The notes under the pieces were generated by a model, which saw only the letters and a list, made by a program, of their open reading frames with translations, was not told the DNA's origin and searched no databases. A stretch of 64,000 nucleotides of DNA. Source: Symbiodinium natans (lineage: Eukaryota; Sar; Dinophyceae; Suessiales; Symbiodiniaceae). The first letter of the stretch is position 1. Each line of letters starts with the position of its first letter. A program made the position numbers and the translations under genes. The stretch covers positions 111,001-175,000 of the forward strand of contig CAJNDS010001935.1 in assembly GCA_905221605.1 (NCBI GenBank), written 5' to 3'. Below are positions 43,569-54,465 of this stretch, piece after piece.

Positions 43569-43671
43569 GCTTCGGAAAATACGGGTACCCTTTTTGGGGT
43601 CTCTTTAAAAGGATTGTATAGTATTTTGGGGTATATAAGGGGTACCCCTGTTTTTTTCAGAAACCCCCTAA
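43569..43671. mobile_element. F7 hairpin element
   Basis: CTTCGGAAAATACGGGTACC and GGTACCCCTGTTTTTTTCAG with an AGGATT core. Confidence 0.65.
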
Positions 43672-43817
43672 GCCCTAAACCCTTTTGCATCCGGGCTTGG
43701 GGAGTCGGCAAACCCTAAACCCTAAACCCTGAATCAAACGCCTTCTGTCTTGCCAACTTCCGAGAGCGCTCGTCGTCGTCACAGAGCTGGATGCCGTGAT
43801 TCAACAGCCTGGCATGG

Positions 43818-45100
43818 CCCAGATCTTCCATAATTAAGGGAATATACTCCATCTATAGTTTATACGAAGGATGATCATTATGAGTTAAGGAATATACCCT
43901 AATTCATACTAAGGATTCACTATTATGGATTGGGCTATGCGTGGGCTGACAACTGGCGATCTGTGGAGGCGCTCGACATGTGGCGACTGTCACAAACTCC
44001 TTCCAACGGAAATGGGCATTCTTCACGGAAAGTGAAATATAAAGCCAAAAATCTTTAGCGAACTTCGGTGGGGCCTGTGTTAATCTCATGTCAACATGCT
44101 ACATACATACAGTACACCCTGCTTGGTAACGCGCTGGAGCTAGCAACGTGGGGGTTCCAGAATGCCGAGCTGTGTCTCTGCTGGCAACTCTCGGGTAGGC
44201 GCGCCAGCCATCTGCCAACCACTTAGACTGTTTGGGGTCTAGGGTATGCCTCACGTGCAAGACGCAAGGGCTGGGGCTGTCAAAAACTGCCTGCACTTTC
44301 GCGGATGTTTTTTGGCCATACTTGCGCAAGACTTTCGCAAAAAAATCAAGGAGCGCCCTGGATCCTATCTGCTCAGCGGATGTTTAGCAGGACATGAGCA
44401 AGGAATTGCAGCTCGAGCAACACTAGAGCTGCAGCCACGCGAGTGTAGACAAAGTCTTTCACGGTATGTTTTCGCGGACCACGATAGGGAGCAATGACTC
44501 TTCGTTTCATACAAAAACGAAGTGTAGAACCCTTATGCTTCGACTCTTCCGCTCGCACACAAGGGGATGAAACAGGCATTGGATAGAGGCTTCTTATGTC
44601 TTAGTGCTGTTTGAAAGGGCGGGGTCTGAAGCCTGATCCTCAGGTTCACAGCGGAAACGAGGAACAAGTACCATGCCCTGAAGCAGGCCTGTCGACATAC
44701 ATTCGCCTGGAGTAGTTGGAGTCGTTGGTGGCAAAGATAACTCTCTTGCCAGCCTTATGCGGAAGCCACTTCGCTTCTGAAGCAACTTTTTTGGAACCAT
44801 TTTGTGCTGGCAGCCTGGTAACTTGCAGAGGGCCAGGCTTTTTGGTTCCAAGATTCGCTTTGTTTATCTTATTTGTTTTGCCTATGTGCTTTTGTTTTGG
44901 ATAGTTGGTATACATCTTGGTTGGTTTAGAATTCAGAGTTGTGGGGTTTAGGGTTTTTTTGACTTTGGGGGTCAAGGCTAGAAAGGGTTGACAAGTTTAG
45001 CGTCGGGGCTTGGAGAGGCAACCCTCAGCACGCATCGTGCTCCCCACTGCTGCGTCTTCTCTCTTCTGCTGCTGCTGCTTCTTCTTCTTGTTCCTCTTCC
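43818..45100. other. degenerate F2 remnant and region without a recognised gene
   Basis: CCCAGATCTTCCATAATTAAGG at 43818 and AAGGAATATACCC motifs to 43925 resemble F2, but the right end is lost. From 43926 to 45100 only unassigned frames occur on both strands. Confidence 0.35.
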
Positions 45101-45143
45101 GCACGCTATTGAGCCCTCAGAAGAGGGCGTCCGCGATGGCCAG

Positions 45144-45290
45144 CTCCTTCTCTCTCTCTTCTTCTTCTTCTTCTCCTCCTCCTCCTCCTCCTCCTTCTCC
45201 TCCTCCTTATTCTGCTTCTTCGTCTTCTTCTTCTCCTTCTCCTTCTCCTTCTTCTTCTTCTTCTGCTTCTGCTGCTGGGCTGGGGGAGTC
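45144..45290. repeat. (TTC/TCC)n polypyrimidine tract
   Basis: Triplet run producing Ser/Phe/Pro or Arg/Glu artefact frames. Confidence 0.9.
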
Positions 45291-45746
45291 CCTTAAAACC
45301 CCTCGCACGAGTGTGCGCCCAACGTTCACGGTCCAGGCGTGAGACTTCCTGGGACAAACCCACAATGAAACTGACCCCTTCCCCCAAACGGTACTGTACA
45401 TTCATGCCAAAACAAGTTGGTGCCCCCCTGGGGGCCCGATGCGAGGGATTCCCTCTCTCTCTCTCTCTCTGTCTCTCTTTCTCTCTCTCTCTCTCTCTGT
45501 CTCCTTTCTTTCTTTCTGTGCACTTGACCCTTTTGATTGGGGAAGGGCCGCCCGAAGGCGTGCGTTCTTGGGTTTTTCTCAAAGATTTTCGAAGAGGCCG
45601 ACTCTCTCTCTCTCTCTCTCGCTGTCTGTCTTTAGGATGGACTAGCCAGACGGTACCACTTCCATATGTATATATATATATACATATATACATATATATA
45701 TATATATGTATATACATAGTGTATATATCTTGTCGCCACGCTGCGA

Positions 45747-45960
45747 GGATGAGCTGGTTCACCTTGGCTGGACGCTCCGCACTGTCAACTCCAGAAGAAG
45801 GGCGAACGCTCACATGGTTTACGAGAATAGGGGACCCCATTCTGGACCCCCCAAAAAAGTAGGATTCCCTTATACCCATAAGGACCCCAATAAGGGACCC
45901 CGAATTTCGGAAACCCCCCACATGCAGCACATTCGACCCCGGACTCTGAGGTCCGATTTG
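45747..45960 (+). CDS. two exon-like segments joined across an F7 intron
   Basis: The segment to 45816 reads ELVHLGWTLRTVNSRRRANA, then HM, and ends CACATG|GTTTACG. The F7 element 45817-45927 ends CATGCAG. The next segment from 45928 reads HIRPRTLRSDLLL. Both junctions are phase 0. CACATG is duplicated at the two ends (45811-45816 and 45919-45924), which fits insertion with target duplication followed by use as an intron. Product unknown; the outer limits of both exons are uncertain. Confidence 0.45.
45817..45927 (+). mobile_element. F7 hairpin element as GT-AG intron, 6-bp duplication
   Basis: GTTTACGAGAATAGGGGACC at the left and AATTTCGGAAACCCCCC at the right; CACATG on both sides. Confidence 0.7.
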
Positions 45961-46639
45961 TTGCTGTAAGATGAAGTAGCAACAAAGGCACTACATTGCA
46001 TCGTTGCCAAAAATCACCAGGTAGAACAGATTGCAGGTGCCGTGCTGCAGTTGCTGCCGTCAACATTTACGCTATCGAATCTGGGCACACGAGTCGGATC
46101 ATGCCAACTTAACACATCCGCATCATTCGGAAGCCTTAACCCAGAACCCTTTTTTCAAACTGGCTCTTCGACCCTAAACTATGAGAACAGAAAGCCCTTC
46201 CAAAGTGCATCCCAAGCGCATTGTCAACGACCTGCCTCTCCAGATCCATGTTGGACATGGACTGCGACTGGCCCCGCACACCCCACAACGTGCCTGGGCT
46301 CTTGGTTTACGCCCGTGCGAGAGCACGCGGTTCCTCTGAACATGGCGGAATCTCTAAACCCTAAACCCTAAACCCTGTTCACCCTAAACTCTAACCTTCC
46401 GTCACATTCTTCTAGGATCGTACTGATGTTTGGCTGGAGAGCTGCCGCCAAGGTTCTTTCACTTCGGTGTGCTGACATGTTGACCAATCTCTTGTGCAAC
46501 AAACCGGAAAATGACTCAGAGTGTGCATATATATATATGTGCATGTGTATACGGGTATCTACATGTGCGAACCAAAGCATGTATGTATTTGTTTGCTTGC
46601 TTGTTTCCCATATACAAATCTAAGTCTTTAAACACATGT

Positions 46640-46795
46640 ACATATATATATATATATGTGCATATATATATATATATATACATACATATATACATATATA
46701 CATATATACATATATACATATATACATATACACATATATACACACATATATATATATATACATATAACAAATTTTAATATATATATATATATATA
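46640..46795. repeat. (TA)n/(TACATA)n microsatellite
   Basis: Pure AT-rich alternating repeats; a further TA run is at 45668-45720. From 46800 to 47160 no gene was recognised. Confidence 0.95.
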
Positions 46796-47167
46796 ATCTA
46801 TAATTAAGATTATAGGTTCGGGCGGGCATTCGCAGAACCAGCTCTGGCGCACCCAGCTCCAAGTTCACGCCTTTGAGCTAAAGCCATGTGACCATGACCA
46901 TCAAAGATGTAGGTCTCGGCACTGTCGAACTCCTGCCAGTACATGTGGCAATAGATGTCAACGAACATTGACTACCAGCATTGCTGCAGCAACCTCTTGC
47001 ATCGTGTCGCAGGGTCCTCCCTCTTGAACTGCGTCGCATTGTACCTCAACAAACCCCCACCAACAAGGGCTGCACTTATGCAGCTCTTCCCATGCGAATA
47101 GCTTCAGGATGGCCTAAACATACCTAACCGTATTGCTCCAAAAACCCTCGTTTTGTTGAAGCCCTAA

Positions 47168-47223
47168 CAACCCTAAACCCTAAACCCTAAACCCTAAACC
47201 CTAAACCCTAAACCCTAAACCCT
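47168..47223. repeat. telomere-type tract (CCCTAAA)8
   Basis: Eight perfect units. Confidence 0.9.
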
Positions 47224-47451
47224 GACGTGACTCGCCCAGCAGTCAATTTTTTTTCTGTCCGAGGCTCGAGTTCTCGAGGCCCTCCGATCCGCTGGGCTCG
47301 GGGCCGGGGCACAGTTGTACCTGCTTACGACATTACTTCATCCCTGTTCCCCTAGGAAGAAAAAAGGATCCTTGTTGTTCATATATAAGAAAGCCCATAA
47401 CCCAAAAAGTAAAAAGGATCCCTAACTCTGATCTAGATTGGGGGGAACCTT

Positions 47452-47563
47452 CCCAAAGAGCCCAATATCCCTTAATTAAGGAATATACCTGAAACCATAC
47501 TAAGGATCCCTATATGATTTAAAGAATATTCCTTAAGTTAAGCAATATTGGGCTCTCTTTGGG
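47452..47563. mobile_element. F1 hairpin element nested among other elements
   Basis: CCCAAAGAGCCCAATATCCC ... GCAATATTGGGCTCTCTTTGGG. F7-like (47570-47605) and F3-like (47731-47902) sequence follows, so several elements have landed in one place. Confidence 0.8.
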
Positions 47564-47730
47564 CTATTGGGGTCCCTCTGATAAGGGAATCCTACTCTGT
47601 AAGCTGCTTTCCCTATTAAGGACTGTTAGTTGTAAGGGGGGAAGTTTAACAGGGGGGTTTACGATACTGGGCGTACTACCTTAGGTAATGGTACTATGTA
47701 AGGAGTCCGCTAGTTTCCTAAACCTGCATC

Positions 47731-47902
47731 TTGGGATGTCCCCCCCTTATACTAACAATGATAATTGGGGGTACTGGTTTAAGGTTTAGGGTTTAAGTTC
47801 AGGGTTGGCCCGTATACTAACAGTCCTTAGTAGGAATTATAATAAAGAGGTACTAGACTCCGTATTAAAGACTGTTAGCACAAGGGGAACATCCCAATGG
47901 TC
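47731..47902. mobile_element. composite of F3 elements
   Basis: CTTGGGATGTCCCCCCCTTA at the left; a second F3 left half (CTAACAGTCCTTAGTAGGAA) at about 47817 and one right end GGGGAACATCCCAA. A TTTAGGG-like patch (47779-47806) separates them. Confidence 0.6.
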
Positions 47903-48691
47903 TTTCTAAGAGGGGTTTTACGATACTGGATCAACTAGACCCGGAACCAGTCAACATACAGTCTCGAGGTACAGGATGGCAGAATAACGGCAATCTTCAC
48001 CACAACAAGTGTGGACCCCCCCCCCCCAAGCAAGTCAAGATGCAAAGCTTTCTAGATCCGACAGCGCAACCGTGTTGCAGCAGCCATATCCCTCATCTCG
48101 TCATGACTGCAGACTGTGGAGAAAGTTGTTTTTTTTGCGCCTGCTCACACCCAGTCCGTACAAGTAGCATGCACCCATGCCCTTCAGGCACAGGCAAACT
48201 GGCAACCGAAGTTGGCAAAAACAAAGACTCTTATTCCTGGGCTCGGGCTTGTCCCTTCAGACTGCCATTCTTATGCAGCCTCGCTGCATGCGAGACCTTC
48301 TTTGACTGTCCCTTAAACTTGCTTGAGTTTAGGGTTTAGGGTTTAGGGTGTATCACCGAGCCCCAACTCAGGCTGTGCAACTCAACAGCCTGTAAAGCAT
48401 GCTTGCCAACTGCCTGCGCAGGTCGCAAGATTCACCGGGCGCTGTTCATGCGTACGTGTTGGCTTCTCCACTGGTCAGTATGCCGGAGCATAAGCCCAAG
48501 ATAACAGATTCCCTGCAAGTTATCAGTTATCGCGTATCACTTCATGATGCACCCTAGCACACTACACAAGCTTCATCGACACAACAGCGCGTGGAAGAGG
48601 ATGATGTTCTAGGAATGTGGAGTGCCAGTATAGGCGAAGCCAAAACTAAGTTCATCCAAATCCGCTAAGAGTACAGAGGCCTCCGCACCCC

Positions 48692-49894
48692 TCAGCTCTG
48701 CTTTCCCTTCAGGCTGGCCTCCTTGCTTTGCATCAACTGAGAAGCCACCGACGTCCTGCTCGGGGCTCCTGCCAGGCTCTTGCCACCTGGAACTGCGCCA
48801 TCGAACGGCACAACCACTGAAGCATCAGCTCCGCGGATAGACGGCCACTCGCCAGCTGCTGGGTCTTCTTCCACCGGCCCTCTTGTTTTCCAGCGTGCTT
48901 CTGGAACAGGAACCAACCAGTGGATGACGATGTTCATGGCGTTGATGCTGCTTGCGCTGGCCACTAAGGCACCACCTGTGCCAAGTGACAAGTCGATCTT
49001 GAAGGTTCGGTCTGCGTCTTGCACTGGGAACTCTGAGACACAAAGGCCATGAAAGATGCTGATGGCCAACATAAGACCCAGTGCTCCCAAGCAGTTCGTG
49101 ACAATGGCCAAGGTCTTGACGCAATTGTGATCATTCTTGCCCCGCATGCGCTGAATGTCAGTCCACGCATTGACGAGTCCTGTGACGATTGAGAGGAAGG
49201 ACATGGCGGCACAGCCTTTGGATGCTTGATCACAGATGCGGCAGTAGGACCCAGCACCGAGGGAGCTCAGGTTCTCAACGCAGTTGGAGGCACTCCACTG
49301 GATCACCTTGTAGATATGGAAGTTCTTGCTGTCCACCAGCAATGCTTCCAGGCCAATGGATACAGTCGCCTCCAAACCTTCACATCTGTCTGTCTTGATA
49401 CACGTGTACTTTCCAGATGCCCAGGGGAAATCGTTCAGATTCCCTTGATTCGATGAAAGGGCTGCTGCGGGCATTGCTCGTAGAAGCATGCTGACACAGG
49501 TCAGGCAAAGCGAAAGGAACATTAGCAGCTTCCGCAAGTTCCCGAAGACTCTGCATCCCCTCTTGCCGAAGAAGAAGCAGCACCTGTTGGCTTCACAACA
49601 CCTGAATGCACAGCCTCCCCGCTGCAAGCACCTCGATGGGCGGATCTCTGGAAAGGGAACTTTGTCAAGGCAGCGTTCAAGCGAATTGCCGCATCGCGCC
49701 AGCCAGGACAGTTTCCTTGGTTGCTCGGCCGTGGGTCTGTCGGGGTCAGCCAGCGCTCCGAATACGGTTGGAACAGGCAGGGCCCCACCGGGGCCTTCTG
49801 CTTCTGACATTGCCATCCGTAGCTGTGTGTTGGTCTGCTCCTCCTCATTCTCGCCCAAGGTGCTGATGTCGTCGGCGTCATCCACGCGGGCCAT
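48692..49894 (-). CDS. four-transmembrane protein with Cys-rich juxtamembrane region
   Basis: 400 aa from ATG at 49894 (AACATGGCC context); frame extension upstream uses no ATG. Residues 1-85 are acidic and polar. Residues 89-114 form a basic Cys cluster (CAFRCCEANRCCFFFGKRGC), likely membrane-adjacent and perhaps palmitoylated. Hydrophobic helices: about 121-140, 226-247, 260-285 and 304-328. The large loop between helices 1 and 2 (141-225) contains C165, C171, C205, C218, C221 and C228, suggesting an extracytoplasmic disulphide domain. The tail (330-400) is Pro/Gly/Ser-rich. The layout (long first loop, four helices) is tetraspan-like, but no claudin, tetraspanin or PMP22 signature is present. 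No neighbour suggests a role. Confidence 0.7.
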   Translation of the reverse strand: MARVDDADDISTLGENEEEQTNTQLRMAMSEAEGPGGALPVPTVFGALADPDRPTAEQPRKLSWLARCGNSLERCLDKVPFPEIRPSRCLQRGGCAFRCCEANRCCFFFGKRGCRVFGNLRKLLMFLSLCLTCVSMLLRAMPAAALSSNQGNLNDFPWASGKYTCIKTDRCEGLEATVSIGLEALLVDSKNFHIYKVIQWSASNCVENLSSLGAGSYCRICDQASKGCAAMSFLSIVTGLVNAWTDIQRMRGKNDHNCVKTLAIVTNCLGALGLMLAISIFHGLCVSEFPVQDADRTFKIDLSLGTGGALVASASSINAMNIVIHWLVPVPEARWKTRGPVEEDPAAGEWPSIRGADASVVVPFDGAVPGGKSLAGAPSRTSVASQLMQSKEASLKGKQS

Positions 49895-50127
49895 GTTGTG
49901 CCTCCAGACCCCTAGCCGCTCTCTTGGCGGTTCCCAAGTGGACAAAGCTACCCAACTAAGTTCTTTTTTGCCCGCCTGAATTCCCAGGTCGCCTCTGTGG
50001 TTTTGGGATGATAACTGCTGCAATACTGGCAGTGGTTCAGCTCTGGGCCCTCATGCTGCGGCATCGTCCTGTGTAAGTTTGCAGAGACTGCCCTAGAACC
50101 CTAGCTTCCTAACTCCGAAACTCTCAG

Positions 50128-50545
50128 ATCCTAAACCCTAAACCCTTGCAACCCTGCACCTAAGCCCTAAGCCCTGAGCCCTAAACCCTAAACCCTAAGC
50201 CCTGAGCCCTAAACCCTAACCCTAAACCCTAAACCCTAAACCCTCTCTCTCTAAACCCTAAACCCTAAACCCTAAAACCCAAACCCTAAACCCCAAACCC
50301 TAAACCCTAAACGCTTCCGAATCCCTGGCGCCTCGAGCTCCGATTCGAGGAGCCAGTCGGCCTTGTTGCTTGCAAAGGCGCAGAAAATCGGAATGAGTCG
50401 AACAGTCGGCCCTAAAGCCTAAACCCTAAACTCTCAGACCAGACTCTCAGACCCAAACCCTAAACCCTAAACCCTAAACCCTAAACCCTAAACCCTAAAC
50501 CCTAAACCCTAAACCCTAAACCCTAAACCCTAACCCTAAACCCTA
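50128..50545. repeat. long telomere-type tracts, two blocks
   Basis: CCCTAAA with CCCTGAG/CCTAAGC variants at 50128-50312 and CCCTAAA at 50410-50545, split by a 98-bp non-repetitive spacer. Confidence 0.9.
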
Positions 50546-50648
50546 GCCAGACTCTTTCGTCGAATGGTCTCAGAGAACCGCGAAGAAGAGGCAAAGCCAA
50601 GCAGGCTAGAAACCAGGAATCCACCAAGGCCAAATGACATTCTGTCAT

Positions 50649-50760
50649 CCTAAGGGTCCATGTACCTAAATCATGCATACTTGGGCCTTAAAGTACTTGC
50701 TGCATATAGGGGCTTTAGGGCCCAAGTGTATAACAAGGAGGTGCATGGACCCTTCGGGGA
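50649..50760. mobile_element. F5 hairpin element
   Basis: CCTAAGGGTCCATGTACCTA and AGGTGCATGGACCCTTCGGG; second copy of the element at 25021-25130. Confidence 0.8.
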
Positions 50761-51450
50761 ACTGACCCTAAATGAATTTTCATCTTGAATGAATCTGGTT
50801 TTTGATCCTGCCGGGATTTTTGCCTCCCCCATCCTGCTCAAGAGTCGAGGCACCGAGAGGTTCTTCAAACTGACGGAGAGCCTCTCCTCACAGTAGACCT
50901 GAAGCGTGTTCAGAGGCTGCAGCCGCGAACTTTGGGAATTCGAGGGGTTAGGGGAGTTCGGGTCACACCAGGTCAGTGCTCCCAGAGCTGCAGTCTGGCA
51001 GTTGGTTTCTAGATCTGGGATCGAGATGCGTGCAAGACTCTCAGAGTCCTTGCCAGTTCCCTCATGGCACACGAAGATTGGGAGCGAGAGTTTGTGAAGG
51101 TTCGATTCTGAACATCCCCGTGGGGTTTACTGCCTTGGGGTTTGGTACTGCGGCACAGAATTTTCAAGCAGGTCCCGAGCAAGGCTAGAATGCTTTGGTT
51201 GGCTGGCTTGGTCCTGTATACGCCTTTTCCTAGAACCCACCACTTGACAGTTGAGTGCAGAGGTTGTCACGCAACCAAACGACAAAAGTTCCTGCACTTA
51301 AGCACCTACTTCCGCCTGTGTAAAGCCCATCCGAGATCCCCTTTTGTGAAAAACGGAACCCGACCTTGTCGAGCGGGTTTACTTAGGACAGACGCTGTAG
51401 ACGGCAAAGCTATCTGCTATTTTCGGTGCTGCTGCCGCTACGCGCTCACA
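50761..51450. other. region without a recognised gene
   Basis: Overlapping short frames on both strands (for example minus 50671-51072) run through the neighbouring F5 element and carry no motif. Confidence 0.35.
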
Positions 51451-51456
51451 TGAAGA

Positions 51457-51567
51457 ACCCAGATCTTCCAAAACCCCTTAATTAAGGAATATACCCTAGT
51501 TCATAATCAAAACCCTTAGTATAAACTAGGGTCTCTTCCTTAATTAAGGGGTTTTGGAAGATCGGGG
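51457..51567. mobile_element. F2 hairpin element
   Basis: CCCAGATCTTCCAAAACCCC and GGGGTTTTGGAAGATCGGGG with TTAATTAAGGAATATACC arms. Confidence 0.8.
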
Positions 51568-51807
51568 AAGCTCAGCCCGTGGCACTTTTGAGCATCAGGC
51601 ATGCCTTGCCAGGGTGCATGGCCTGGACGCTGACCTGAAAGCTAAAGTTCATGGTTGGATCATATTACGTAAAAACATTAATCTACATATTCCTTATTGG
51701 GTTTTAAGTACCCTTAAAGATGTAAAATGGTACCCAACTATGACAAATGAAAAGGCGTGACGGGAGCCAAGTCCGGGGAGACGGTGCGCCCGTGGTCACA
51801 GCAGGGT

Positions 51808-51912
51808 CTACTTGGAGACTTATAAGCCCCTCAAGTGCCCTAGTATGGTTTTAAGTACAGTTTATGATTACAGCTGTAATTGGTGAACAAGTACCATGAA
51901 CCTTCAAGTAGG
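51808..51912. mobile_element. F4 hairpin element
   Basis: CTACTTGGAGACTTATAAG and CATGAACCTTCAAGTAG. A GA donor (TTG|GAGACTT) and a CAAGTAG acceptor are available, but the exons were not verified. Confidence 0.6.
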
Positions 51913-52852
51913 GCCTGACCAAAGGAAAACCCGAAGCCTCAACCAGCATCCTACAGCAAACCCACACTCATGAATACTTAAACCCATGATTCACCAGCTG
52001 GTTGGGCCTGGAAGCGCTTGCCCAGCGCAGCAAGAACTCGCCCATCCTCCAACACCTGGAGAAAGGGGAGTCGGGTGCCATCGAGTTTGGTTTACCTTGG
52101 TGATTCTCGCTTCTTATGACATTATGACCTATTTGCAACATGATATTCCTTATGCTACACTATGTGGCTATTTTGTAACTTAAGGGCTTTGGGGCTTTCA
52201 TTTTGTTGGCGGGAAAACAGCCCATCTGAGCAAGGCAACCAGGGGTTATGCGTGCCATGCAAGGGGGTGCATGGCAGAGGGCGCAGCGACATCAAAGAAA
52301 AAGAGATGGCGACACCAAATAACTGCAGCCAAAGCTCGGTCTTCACCCAAGATCCATCATTCAACTGGCAGCCGACCTGAATCAAGGACATGTCTAGCTG
52401 CTTCAGGAGCTGGGTGGTTCGGCTGAGCATCATGTCTCATGAGCCAGGGCACCAGAGCATCTGGCATCTCATCCTGGCAGTCAAAACGCTTTGCGCATGG
52501 CAGAGGAAAACCTCGATACAGAAAAGAATGCTACACCACACTGAACGGAACGCCGTGTTAACATTTGCTATATTCTTGTATTCTACTTATCGTATGATAT
52601 TAGTATAATATTGTGTTATTGTATTATTGCATTGTTAATGCATTATTGTATTGCTGTATTCTGGTATTCTTGTATTTTTGCACGTATTCTGGTACCACTA
52701 GAAGCCCATGCCCTCGACAGCAGCAATGCGGCGGTAGCTTTCCTTCATGGGGTCGCAGTGCAGGGTGCACTGGTGCTTCGTCCCATCGCGAAGAACACCC
52801 TCACAGGGCTCGATGGACTGCGTTCAGGTGCTTTGGGGCTGGTTCTTCATCG

Positions 52853-52985
52853 GGAATGAGGGAATGAGGTACCCTTAGTACCCTACATAATCCCTAAAAG
52901 GGTCTATCTCTCTCTCTCTCTCTCTCTGCAAAAAAAATATATATTGGGCCCCTCATACCCTATTTAATACCTTGACGAGTAGGTA
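52853..52985. mobile_element. F10 hairpin element with (CT)n
   Basis: GGGAATGAGGGAATGAGGTA at the left; GGGCCCCTCATACCC at the right; a CT run sits in the middle. Confidence 0.5.
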
Positions 52986-53322
52986 TGTGGACATATATGG
53001 TCACACCCCCCCCCATGATCCATATGTATCCTTTTCTTGCTTGTCCTTCTGCACCTGTGCTTATTTGCACATATGGTTGATGTGAAAAAACACCGGTATT
53101 TACGATACTTTCGTGTCTTGCCATGTCTGAAGCTACAACTTGCTATTGATTATCTACACTTTTAAACAACAGAAATCTACAAACAGAATCCGTTTCTGGA
53201 TTTGGTTTTGTGTGGTTTGCTAATCTCTGTTGTTCACTCTATAGTAGCTTCCAATATACACCTTCTTGAACTTCAACAATATTCATTGATTAGATAAATA
53301 TTACCTTAAAAACCATTGTATA

Positions 53323-53969
53323 ATGCATGAACATAAAAGAAGAGATGAAGGGGTTTCAAATAAAGCACCTAACACAAGAAGCAGACTACATAATGAAGTT
53401 AGAGACGAATTCGCAAAGACAGAGACATTCTTAACGGACACGCAAGGACTTAAATTAGCGTATGAGAATCCTGACGGGATATATCAAAAATGGTTCTATT
53501 TTATACATTGCTGGGACTAAAAGCTGTAGAGATGTTTATGGTGATTGAAACCTTCCTTTATATAAGACGTAACTGACTCAGTGTTATAAAGATGTAGATA
53601 AGTTCATTCAAGATGGTTTTTTTGAAATCGACGGTTAAAGAAAAGAAGAAACTGGAATTTCTGGTATTGTAAGTCACAGTTTAGGTTCAGCATCGGGACA
53701 ACAAATAAACAATGATTATGGGAATGTATTCAGAAGTCGTAGCTATGGTTCTCCTTATGTATCAGGACAACGACCAGAAGACACTGGGACAAAACATATG
53801 AATACGGAAAGCAGAAGACCCCGTTAGTATGTTTGAAAAAGGAAGTATAACATCAAAGAAATCAACATTAGACCCTCTACAAAAACATCCTTATGAAGAT
53901 ATAGGCAATATCAAAAACAAAGCAGGACATCTACCTATAACCGAAGAAGAGTTTTTAACAACAGTTTGA
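53323..53969 (+). pseudogene. broken lipase (alpha/beta hydrolase, class 3-like), probably of viral origin
   Basis: Seen: three reading frames carry successive pieces of one protein. 53323-53490 is frame 1 with an ATG start. About 53491-53540 (YIAGTKSCRDVYGD) is a second frame with TGA replacing a probable Trp. 53541-53810 contains SHSLGS (53672-53689), the nucleophile elbow, with Ser at 53678-53680, and GSPYVSG beyond. About 53805-53969 is a third frame with AEDPVSMFEKGS (Asp at 53817-53819) and a His at 53886-53888 in KHPYED, ending TGA. Ser-Asp-His order and spacing fit lipase-3 hydrolases. Several stops and frameshifts make it non-functional. AT content is visibly higher than in the surroundings. 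Lipases of this kind occur in Polinton-like viruses and related DNA viruses of protists; that origin is inference. Confidence 0.65.
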
Positions 53970-54225
53970 TGCCATAATCATTTCATAAGAAAGCAACAAC
54001 ATACGAACAAATAGAGACATCGAAGATAGAGAAGCAATTTAAACAACATGCTTACGAAGAGATAAGAAAGTTAGTTGAGAATAATTAAGTAGATGAAGCA
54101 GTTAAGCAGGTGAAAGGTAGGAAGAAGAATAATAGTAAGACACTTCATATAGTTTTGAATTACTTGATTGAATACAAGTTGAAGGTATGTATATGTAATC
54201 AAATCTTCTATGCTATTTATATATC

Positions 54226-54465
54226 ATGGAAACTTTTAGTCCCGCAGATATCCTCATTGATAGTTTAAGTTTTCTTTGACACAAAGGTAGTTCTTATGTT
54301 AATTCTCAAGGGTTTAAGACCAAAACGATTGTTGGATTTAAACCATTGCGTGGCCTCTTCTCACAAGTTAGATATTTGCCGTCAAAAAGTATGGGAAACT
54401 TACCAATTGAAATAGAATTGGTAACTAATGCTACTAATTGTATCAATTACCGCAGTCAGAATATC
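54226..54465 (+). pseudogene. possible capsid-like fragment, broken
   Basis: An ATG at 54226 opens a short frame (METFSPADILIDSLSFL) ended by TGA at 54277. A shifted frame resumes about 54285 with SSYVNSQGFKTKTIVGFKPL, then RGLFSQVRYLP and LPIEIELV. The pattern GL(L/F)xQxxYLP...LxIELEL recalls capsid-type proteins in virus-like sequences of protists; I recall this only loosely. It sits just after the lipase remnant in the same AT-rich block and runs into the tandem array at 54466. Confidence 0.3.

Noticed and set aside
45106-45930. 274-codon minus frame with Arg/Glu runs
   Set aside because: It crosses a polypyrimidine tract, a TA microsatellite and an F7 element; composition is that of the repeats.
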